Positions 1-5,315 of a DNA stretch of 10,308 nucleotides are shown piece after piece. Under the pieces are notes generated by a model. It saw only the letters and a program-made list of their open reading frames with translations. It searched no databases and was not told the origin of the DNA. The translations under genes and the position numbers were made by a program. Positions within the stretch are counted from its first letter, which is position 1, and every line of letters begins with the position of its first letter. The DNA is from an uncultured Lachnospiraceae bacterium (GTDB lineage Bacteria; Bacillota; Clostridia; Lachnospirales; Lachnospiraceae), in the NCBI GenBank assembly GCA_905236545.1, contig CAJOQO010000331.1, positions 1 to 10,308 of the forward strand. Direction: 5' to 3'.

Positions 1-68
1 CCTGACGCGTCAGGCTTGCCTGTAAGCGGCAGTACAAAGCTCAGATCATGGCCGCTTTTCTTATCAAA

Positions 69-96
69 AGATCCGGCAGTACGGACTGTCGGATCT
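69..96 (-). terminator. Imperfect hairpin, possible leader attenuator or second terminator
   Basis: The arms at 69-79 and 86-96 pair over 11 positions with a 6-nt loop. In minus-strand RNA one pair is an A-C mismatch and the helix is followed by CUUUUGAU, a short U-rich run. In plus-strand RNA that position is a G-U wobble, but no U-run follows. If the promoter at 135-163 is real, this hairpin lies about 30 nt into the transcript and could act as an attenuator. Otherwise it is a backup terminator for the ligase operon. The polarity is not secure. Confidence 0.4.
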
Positions 97-134
97 CTGC
101 TTCAGACCTGATGATGCTTTATGGTTTTGATGCA

Positions 135-163
135 ATCATAGCATGATCCATCTGAAATGAGAA
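135..163 (-). promoter_or_regulatory. Candidate sigma-A promoter reading off the left edge
   Basis: Read on the minus strand there is TTCTCA (158-163, 4 of 6 to TTGACA), a 17-nt spacer and TATGAT (135-140, 5 of 6 to TATAAT). The spacer ends in TGC, which gives an extended -10 (TGnTATGAT). Transcription would begin near 128 and run leftward. The position, after the operon terminator and before the left edge, suits the promoter of the next gene, which is not visible. This is a consensus match only. Confidence 0.4.
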
Positions 164-227
164 GGCAGAAGAATGATGTTATGCGTCACACCCCTGACCC
201 GGCCTTTAAGAGCCCGCAGGATACGAA

Positions 228-265
228 AGCAGGCTGCATTCGTTGTAAAGCGAATACAGCCTGCT
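228..265 (-). terminator. Probable rho-independent terminator of the ligase operon
   Basis: Two 15-nt arms (228-242 and 251-265) flank an 8-nt loop and begin 58 nt after the ligase stop codon. In minus-strand RNA all 15 positions pair, one as a G-U wobble; in plus-strand RNA the same position is a C-A mismatch. That asymmetry argues the structure works on the minus strand. The tail after the stem, UUUCGU, is a weak U-tract, so termination efficiency is uncertain. It is the natural end of the run of minus-strand genes. Confidence 0.65.
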
Positions 266-323
266 GTCAATGGCACAAATCTCATTAAGGCTTCGCCGCG
301 CCGATGGACGCATGGAAAGAAGG

Positions 324-881
324 TCAGCTGTCCTCCTCTTCCTCGTCGTACTCGTATTCTTCCACGATCTCCTGCTCATCCACGACTTCGCTTTCGACCG
401 GGCCGCCAAAAGCCGCAGAGATCAGATCAATGGCCTGCTCCTGTCCCTTGATGAAAAAGTCCGCAACAGAGTCAGCCTGCTCTACAAAATGATCATTCGC
501 CATCTTCTCGAAGTTTTCCAGCCTCTTCATGAAGCTTTTCGGAGACACGGCGATCATCTGTCCGAAGGGCAGGGAAGAGATGTCATCCGGCAGTGAATCA
601 GCGAACGTTGCCTGCATCTCCAGCATGTAATCAAAGAACTGATTCCACTGTTTCCTGCTGTTATCCGCAGAAACCTTCTGCAGATCGATATTCTGCAGCA
701 GGAAAGACTTCAGCGTTGACTTGACATTTTCCTTCCTCGCGCCAACTCTCTCATTGTCGGTTTCCTGACCGGCATTCCGTCCACGGGGCGCGAAAGGCAT
801 CGGCGGCACGGGAGGCATCGGGAACGACCCGGCCTTGAATTTCAGTTTCATGCCCTCAAACGGATTCATCTTCTTGCTCAT
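324..881 (-). CDS. Possible internally initiated 185-residue acidic helical protein (phasin-like layout)
   Basis: Within the ligase frame, AAAGGAG lies 8 nt before an in-frame ATG at 881, as good an SD and spacing as for the stand-alone genes here. The product would start MSKKMNPFEGM, continue through a Pro-rich stretch (MPPVPPMPF, about residues 22-30), then predicted amphipathic helices with Trp/Phe (WNQFFDYMLEMQ, about residues 79-90; FMKRLENFEKM, about 117-127) and end in an almost entirely Asp/Glu tail. A short helical protein with a hydrophobic face and charged end resembles granule-associated phasins in layout only; I do not recognise a family. It may be translated separately, as the tail of the fusion, or both. 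The internal start is inferred from sequence context alone. Confidence 0.4.
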   Translation of the reverse strand: MSKKMNPFEGMKLKFKAGSFPMPPVPPMPFAPRGRNAGQETDNERVGARKENVKSTLKSFLLQNIDLQKVSADNSRKQWNQFFDYMLEMQATFADSLPDDISSLPFGQMIAVSPKSFMKRLENFEKMANDHFVEQADSVADFFIKGQEQAIDLISAAFGGPVESEVVDEQEIVEEYEYDEEEEDS

Positions 882-2981
882 CTTGTTTTCTCCTTTCATG
901 ATTGGTGAAATATATTTACGCAATGCCATATTGAGCATCTGGGGCGTCATCGTCCTCATGCTCGCGGGAATATTCCCTATATCAAAGCCCGTAAGCTTTA
1001 TTACCAGTTCCCTGAGTCCCGGAATGCGGAGGACTTTCGTAATCTTTCCCTTCTGAAGATCCGGAATGGCGGCAAACAGTTCAGACAGGATATTGTATGG
1101 ATCTCCCTCCAGTTCCTCCGGTATGCCTGCGCCCATCGTGGCAAGCTCGCCCTCCGCGGCTTTGATGAGCAGGATATCCTTGAGTTTTCCATCCATCTTT
1201 ACGGGCTTAACCGAAAAACGGTTTCCTGTCACCGAGCCCGAAGCAATCTTCCGGGTATCCACTTTTCCGCTGGAATTCAGCGGAATGTTTTCTGTCAGCA
1301 CACACTGGCCCGGCATATTGGTATCAGCCAGCACATCATCCTTGATGAACACCTGCTTCAGGGCCTTGCGCAGGATGGCCAGAGCTGCCGTGCCGCCGAC
1401 GGTCGTCTGCACGTAGAGGACAGGAATATTGTCATGGAGCGTCTTGTGCAGCTCCGGAACAACACCGCAGGCCACGATACCCGGCTGCGAAGAAACGGCG
1501 TTCTGAACCAGGCCCGCGTCAAAGCGTACCCCCTCATTGTTGACAAAGAACTGATTGGACCTGCCGATGCAGGTCATGCTTCCGTCCTCGTTCACGCGCA
1601 CGAGATCGTTGGTATTGAAATACTCCTCCCCGTCAATCGATTCCAGCTCGAAGAATACCGTATCCCCCAGCCGCCCGCTGCTCATCGTCGGAGAAGAAAG
1701 AAGGAGGACGCCGGTACGGGGGCCGTCTGACAGATCGTAATAGCAGTTTTCCTCTTCCGCAAAGATCCTGGCCTTGAATCCCGGAAGCAGGAACCCGATC
1801 GCGTCATCCATTCGCGACGAAGGGGACAGCATGCAGGCACCGCCAAGCTCAGACAGACCATAGCCGTTAATCACACGCGCAGTAGAACCGCAGGATCTCA
1901 GGTAATCGTTGAACTTCTGCTTATATTCGGGCGAGATATAAGTCCCTCCCATAAACATGATCTTAAGCTTCGACAGGTCAATGTCCGGCATGGACTTGAG
2001 CCAGGAATCCAGGATGCTCTTGCTTGAGAAGAGAATGTTGACGCCGTACCGGACAATCGCCTCCGCGTAATGCGGGTTGGAGCCGCCGACCGGCAGGCAG
2101 ACAAGCTCCATGCCAAGGCCGAGCGGTACATGCATCATGTCCACCATCGCATAGACCCAGGAAGTATTCAGGGTCAGACAGCTGATCATGTGTTTCGGCG
2201 CTTTTTTGAAGTCTTCGTAAGTCTCCTTCGCTTTCATGGCCCACGCTACGGAGGCATTCACGGCCTTGTCGGACATGGGAATCGGCTTATGCATGCCGCT
2301 GACCGTACCGGTCGTATGAAGAACCACGGATCCCTCGGAAGACCGGTTCTTTCCGTAGGAGATGGGGAATGCTTCATGCTCTTTCAGCAGATCCTCCATC
2401 AGAAGACTGCCTTCCAGCTCACGGAACAGTTCCCTGTTCAAATTGCGGACCGCTTCCAGCGCAGGGACCTCATACTCGCCGCCCATCGGGCTTCCCAGCA
2501 CGATGATATTGCGCAGCCCCAGAACCTCCCTCTCGCGCAGGAGGCGCTTCATCAGCTGCGGAAATGCATAAAGCTCAGAGACCAGCAGATCCGTGATCCC
2601 TTCTCTTTCGATCATGCTCTGGATCTGCTTTTCGTCAAAAAGATCAAAGGGATAGATCAGCGATACGGAAGCGCCTGTCATGTTCAGACCGTAAAACGCA
2701 AATACGGTTTCTGTCAGCGGCGTGGCGATCAGCGCCACCCTTGAATGCTTCTTCCCGCTGATATTCGCGCCGGAAAACGCCTCCGCGTACCGCTCCCAGT
2801 TGCGGAACATCTGGCGATACGTGTATTGCCGGTATCCGTCCTGAATCGCGATACTCTCCAGGCGCTCTTCGCTGAAAGAATTCAGATCCCTGATAAAGGA
2901 CCAGCAGGGCTGGTTGATCAGTTCTCCGCTTTCCAGACCTTCCGCCAGTTTTTGAAACTGTTCCTTTTCTCCTGTCTTCAT
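324..2981 (-). CDS. AMP-binding acyl/aryl adenylate-forming ligase with long acidic C-terminal extension
   Basis: This 885-residue protein belongs to the ANL superfamily (acyl-CoA synthetases, adenylation domains), which activates a carboxylic acid with ATP as an acyl-adenylate and usually transfers it to CoA or a carrier. Visible motifs are a degenerate phosphate loop TTGTVSGMHKP (223-233), A5 NGYGLSELGG (372-381), an A7-like NTND with Asp459, the hinge-like GR at 473-474, and A10 PLNSSGKVD with the predicted catalytic Lys573. No carrier-protein domain or signal peptide is seen, so it is probably cytosolic. Family members are usually 500-600 residues. Here residues about 590-700 form an extra region and 701-885 a Pro-rich, helical, acidic tail with its own internal start. 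The frame stays open up to 3110, inside the preceding gene. I chose ATG 2981 because GGAGGA lies 9 nt upstream and the protein then begins plausibly. The substrate is unknown. Confidence 0.88.
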   Translation of the reverse strand: MKTGEKEQFQKLAEGLESGELINQPCWSFIRDLNSFSEERLESIAIQDGYRQYTYRQMFRNWERYAEAFSGANISGKKHSRVALIATPLTETVFAFYGLNMTGASVSLIYPFDLFDEKQIQSMIEREGITDLLVSELYAFPQLMKRLLREREVLGLRNIIVLGSPMGGEYEVPALEAVRNLNRELFRELEGSLLMEDLLKEHEAFPISYGKNRSSEGSVVLHTTGTVSGMHKPIPMSDKAVNASVAWAMKAKETYEDFKKAPKHMISCLTLNTSWVYAMVDMMHVPLGLGMELVCLPVGGSNPHYAEAIVRYGVNILFSSKSILDSWLKSMPDIDLSKLKIMFMGGTYISPEYKQKFNDYLRSCGSTARVINGYGLSELGGACMLSPSSRMDDAIGFLLPGFKARIFAEEENCYYDLSDGPRTGVLLLSSPTMSSGRLGDTVFFELESIDGEEYFNTNDLVRVNEDGSMTCIGRSNQFFVNNEGVRFDAGLVQNAVSSQPGIVACGVVPELHKTLHDNIPVLYVQTTVGGTAALAILRKALKQVFIKDDVLADTNMPGQCVLTENIPLNSSGKVDTRKIASGSVTGNRFSVKPVKMDGKLKDILLIKAAEGELATMGAGIPEELEGDPYNILSELFAAIPDLQKGKITKVLRIPGLRELVIKLTGFDIGNIPASMRTMTPQMLNMALRKYISPIMKGENKMSKKMNPFEGMKLKFKAGSFPMPPVPPMPFAPRGRNAGQETDNERVGARKENVKSTLKSFLLQNIDLQKVSADNSRKQWNQFFDYMLEMQATFADSLPDDISSLPFGQMIAVSPKSFMKRLENFEKMANDHFVEQADSVADFFIKGQEQAIDLISAAFGGPVESEVVDEQEIVEEYEYDEEEEDS
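890..896 (-). promoter_or_regulatory. Internal Shine-Dalgarno sequence inside the ligase gene
   Basis: Minus strand AAAGGAG followed by 8 nt and ATG (881). It lies inside codons for Met-Lys-Gly-Glu of the ligase. A TGA in the +1 frame (896-898) touches the same site, as if an upstream gene once stopped just before or within this SD. Confidence 0.5.
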
Positions 2982-2990
2982 AATAAAACT

Positions 2991-2996
2991 TCCTCC
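2991..2996 (-). promoter_or_regulatory. Shine-Dalgarno sequence fixing the ligase start
   Basis: GGAGGA on the minus strand, 9 nt before ATG 2981. It decides this start over the upstream extension to 3110, which would overlap the end of the DUF308-like gene by 77 nt and add a compositionally odd N-terminus. Immediately 5' on the transcript is an inverted repeat (2998-3020). Confidence 0.8.
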
Positions 2997-2997
2997 G

Positions 2998-3020
2998 GGT
3001 AATAATTGCCATGTATTACC
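2998..3020 (-). repeat. Inverted repeat before the ligase ribosome binding site
   Basis: GGTAAT and ATTACC form a 6-bp inverted repeat with an 11-nt spacer, in the 52-nt gap between the DUF308-like gene and the ligase. It ends one base before the SD. It could be a small hairpin tuning ligase translation or a protein-binding site, but six AT-rich pairs are weak and may be chance. Confidence 0.3.
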
Positions 3021-3033
3021 GCATTCATTTCCC

Positions 3034-3567
3034 TTATTCCGGGATATAGATGACAGCGGTTTTCCTGAACACGGATGCGATCCTGTTGATGCCGGTAGAG
3101 GCCAGTCCAAGGCAGAAGATATAGACCATGGTATGAGGATCTTTTCTGTAGATAAACCCGATGATCAGGATAAGGATCGAGAGCACGCCGATGAGCGCCC
3201 GCAGTTTCCATGCCGCCCCTTCTTTCCTGAACTGGAGAGCCCTGACCAGGTCAATCCCTCCCGAAGCAGCCAGAAGCAGCATCAGATACAGGAGGATCAG
3301 GCGTTCCGACCCCTTGTAGAACGACAGCATGAAAACGCCCAGGTCCAGCGTCAGGATACTGCGGTAAAGGATCCTCTTTCCGCCGACCATATGTATGGCC
3401 ATCCTGCAATAATAAATCAGCGAGTAGATGCCATAGATAAAGAGGGCGATCCCGAAGACCATCATGATCATGGGGGTGCCGAAATCCGGCCAGAAGAGCA
3501 GAATCACAGTAAATAGAAGCATAGCGATGCCGATAATCAGGTTTTTAACCTTGCCCAGTTTTCTCAT
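3034..3567 (-). CDS. DUF308/HdeD-like six-helix membrane protein
   Basis: This 177-residue protein is almost entirely hydrophobic, with six predicted membrane helices at about 8-26, 32-55, 66-84, 88-108, 120-140 and 145-166, separated by short basic loops. Pairs of short helices with a Trp-Pro near the end of the first (LLFWPDFG, 23-30) and repeated Gly-rich helices followed by short loops resemble the DUF308/HdeD family. HdeD is linked to acid resistance in enterobacteria; most clostridial members have no known role. It starts at an ATG overlapping the preceding gene's TGA (ATGA), with GGGGGAGGG 8 nt upstream, so its translation is coupled to the DUF6765-like gene. It has no signal peptide apart from the first helix. 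The assignment rests on length and topology as well as motif, so other small polytopic families are possible. Confidence 0.72.
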   Translation of the reverse strand: MRKLGKVKNLIIGIAMLLFTVILLFWPDFGTPMIMMVFGIALFIYGIYSLIYYCRMAIHMVGGKRILYRSILTLDLGVFMLSFYKGSERLILLYLMLLLAASGGIDLVRALQFRKEGAAWKLRALIGVLSILILIIGFIYRKDPHTMVYIFCLGLASTGINRIASVFRKTAVIYIPE

Positions 3568-4721
3568 TTACTGACCCTCCCCCTTCTGTTTACCAGGAGC
3601 TTCAGATAGTCCTTGATGCCAACGTTCGTTCCATCATATTCCATCGAATATCCGGCCAGCAGGCTTCCAGATCTGTAGATCCTGTTCGTGATCATGCTTT
3701 TCTGTGCAAGCGCAGCCAGAATAAACCTCCCAAGACCGGTATCGTCCTTCTTCTCCGCAGAAGCGCTCTCATATTCGCTGCGGAAAGTGTCCACGCTGAA
3801 ATCAGGAATCTCCTGCCCGGAGAGCTTCTCGCCGAACACCTTCCAGTCAGTGCATGCATCCAGCTGCCGCTTCTCTATGATCCAGCGGATCTCCGCTTCA
3901 TAGGGCTTCGCAATATCGGTGGCATATACGCCGGTCTCAAAAGCGCCGGCTCCGCCCCGCAGATAAGTCATGGCATAGATCATCTGGCAGAACGCATGAT
4001 AATAATCCTCCGGATTGTCTTTATAGATGAACTTATGGTCATTCCACGCCGGCATGAACTTATAGCGCATGAAGCTGTAGTCCGGAAGATGTCCGGCCCG
4101 TCCGTGCCCCAGATTCATAATGGAGGACTCGCTGTCATACGCAAGGCTGTTGATATAGCTGCACTTTTCGATATCCTCTCCGGGTGTATGCTTGAATCTC
4201 ACCGGCCGCTCCGACCACTCCCCGTTCTGTTCCAGAATCTCATAGAAGTAGCTGTTGGTGTTGTTGATGACAAGCGAGGGCGTTCCGGCAAAGTACCGGT
4301 GTGCCCAGGTATCGGCGAGTATATGCATCGCCATGCCGACAGCTTCAAGACTTTTGCCTTTGACCTGATTGACAGTCTCCCTGAGCAGCTCCCCGTTCGG
4401 ATTGCAGATCAGCCGGTATTTGTTCTTATACGATTTCCCGCCCTTCTTCACATCCGCCGTCAGATCATAGGGAAGGAAGTGGAAGGATGCCCATATGCGG
4501 GTAATATCCTGCAGCCCGATCGGATCGGTGTCCGTGTCGGCCATCTCTACCGCTGTCTGTGTGGTGGCAGCCGAAACCGGTGCCTTTACCCCCGCAAGGA
4601 ATGTCCGGGTACAGTTATCCGGAAACTGAGCGCTGTAACAGACCTTCAGGCTCTCTTCATGGGAGTAGCCTGCCAGATAAGCAGCGCAGTAGGTTGCATA
4701 ATAATGGAAATCCAGTTGCAT
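3564..4721 (-). CDS. DUF6765-like protein, possible metal-dependent hydrolase fold
   Basis: The 385-residue product opens with MQLDFHYYATYCAAYLAGYS, an N-terminus I associate with the uncharacterised DUF6765 family of clostridia and other bacteria. Candidate conserved metal ligands include His6, His21, Asp35, His81, His133, Asp137 and His141 (HILADTWAHRYFAGTPS, 133-149), then His206 and His211 (LGHGRAGHLPDYS) and His242. The spacing of His and Asp along helices, especially HxxxDxxxH, recalls zinc-dependent phospholipase C / S1-P1 nuclease-like proteins; that is an inference, not a match I can verify. No signal peptide or membrane helix is visible, so it is probably cytosolic. It starts 3 nt after the stop of the upstream membrane gene with GGAGG 9-10 nt before the ATG, and its TGA overlaps the next ATG. 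The coupling implies balanced synthesis of all three proteins. The substrate is unknown. Confidence 0.8.
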   Translation of the reverse strand: MQLDFHYYATYCAAYLAGYSHEESLKVCYSAQFPDNCTRTFLAGVKAPVSAATTQTAVEMADTDTDPIGLQDITRIWASFHFLPYDLTADVKKGGKSYKNKYRLICNPNGELLRETVNQVKGKSLEAVGMAMHILADTWAHRYFAGTPSLVINNTNSYFYEILEQNGEWSERPVRFKHTPGEDIEKCSYINSLAYDSESSIMNLGHGRAGHLPDYSFMRYKFMPAWNDHKFIYKDNPEDYYHAFCQMIYAMTYLRGGAGAFETGVYATDIAKPYEAEIRWIIEKRQLDACTDWKVFGEKLSGQEIPDFSVDTFRSEYESASAEKKDDTGLGRFILAALAQKSMITNRIYRSGSLLAGYSMEYDGTNVGIKDYLKLLVNRRGRVSK

Positions 4722-4724
4722 CTG

Positions 4725-5219
4725 TTACGCCCTCCCTGTCTCTTCTTCCAGTTTTCTCACCCTGATGGCAGAAACGACCAGATCCAATGCCGCGTAGAAA
4801 AAGGTTATCTCCACTGCCAGGGTAACGATCGCGCCGATCACACCGTACACCTGACATTCCACCTGGAAATCGAAGATCAGATACAGGATCGAAACCGCCG
4901 ACAAAGCAGCCACGATGATCCCCAGGACAAGATACGGTCTCCTCTTTTTCCTTCCCATCCCTTCTCCTCTTGCGGAGATACCGAGATAGATCATCAGAAC
5001 CAGTTCAACGATCCCCACGATCAGGATTGCTGTGATCCAGGGTTTCAGCGCCTCCGTGTCTCCCCGGTAATTGAGTTTGGCTTCAATCTGGACGAACGAC
5101 CGCAGCAGCGTCCACAGAGAAAAAATGATCATCGCGCCTCCGCTCGCCATGAGCGAGCTTCTGTACTTCTGCAGGCGGATGTTCTCCGGACTCTGTATTG
5201 TCAGTTCTTCTTTTGTCAT
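4725..5219 (-). CDS. Four-helix membrane protein of unknown function
   Basis: The 164-residue protein has a charged N-terminus of about 20 residues, four predicted membrane helices (about 22-43, 60-83, 96-117 and 124-151) and a short charged C-terminus. A basic cytosolic-type loop (GRKKRRP, 89-95) separates helices 2 and 3, which by the positive-inside rule puts both termini and that loop in the cytoplasm. I recognise no family or catalytic motif. ATG 5219 has AAGGAGGG about 10 nt upstream. The stop codon lies 3 nt before the DUF6765-like start, so the two are very likely made together; it may anchor or partner that protein, but this is inferred from layout only. Confidence 0.82.
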   Translation of the reverse strand: MTKEELTIQSPENIRLQKYRSSLMASGGAMIIFSLWTLLRSFVQIEAKLNYRGDTEALKPWITAILIVGIVELVLMIYLGISARGEGMGRKKRRPYLVLGIIVAALSAVSILYLIFDFQVECQVYGVIGAIVTLAVEITFFYAALDLVVSAIRVRKLEEETGRA

Positions 5220-5248
5220 AACACTGTTTCCCTCCTTCTCTCCTGTGA

Positions 5249-5273
5249 CTGCCGCCCGGTCATCCCCCGGCAG
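5249..5273 (-). repeat. Small GC-rich inverted repeat between the protease and membrane-protein genes
   Basis: CTGCCG and CGGCAG pair around a 13-nt spacer in the 96-nt gap after the protease stop. No U-tract follows on the minus strand, so it is not a good terminator. It could stabilise or mark a processing point in the mRNA. The stem is only 6 bp. Confidence 0.3.
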
Positions 5274-5315
5274 TATTTTCCTGCCCGCCGAAAGTCGATT
5301 ACGGATGGTTCCGGA

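Larger units (their letters stand above)
1..323. other. Gene-free left-edge intergenic region
   Basis: I see no convincing coding sequence here; the short open frames lack a good SD and overlap hairpins or the antisense of the ligase gene. The region holds a perfect 14-bp palindrome at 1-14 (CCTGACGCGTCAGG), a 7-bp inverted repeat (AAGCGGC at 23-29, GCCGCTT at about 51-57), an 11-bp imperfect inverted repeat at 69-96, a candidate minus-strand promoter at 135-163 and the probable operon terminator at 228-265. The 9-mer CGGCAGTAC occurs twice, near 26 and 75. The layout fits the end of one minus-strand operon and the leader of the next one, which lies off the left edge. Confidence 0.7.

Noticed and set aside
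2070..2744. Plus-strand open frame of 224 codons inside the ligase gene
   Set aside because: It is antisense to conserved ligase motifs, with a composition typical of a shadow frame and no recognisable domain.
2982..3110. N-terminal extension of the ligase to 3110
   Set aside because: It would overlap the DUF308-like gene, and its translation looks like out-of-frame membrane-gene sequence. A strong SD precedes ATG 2981.
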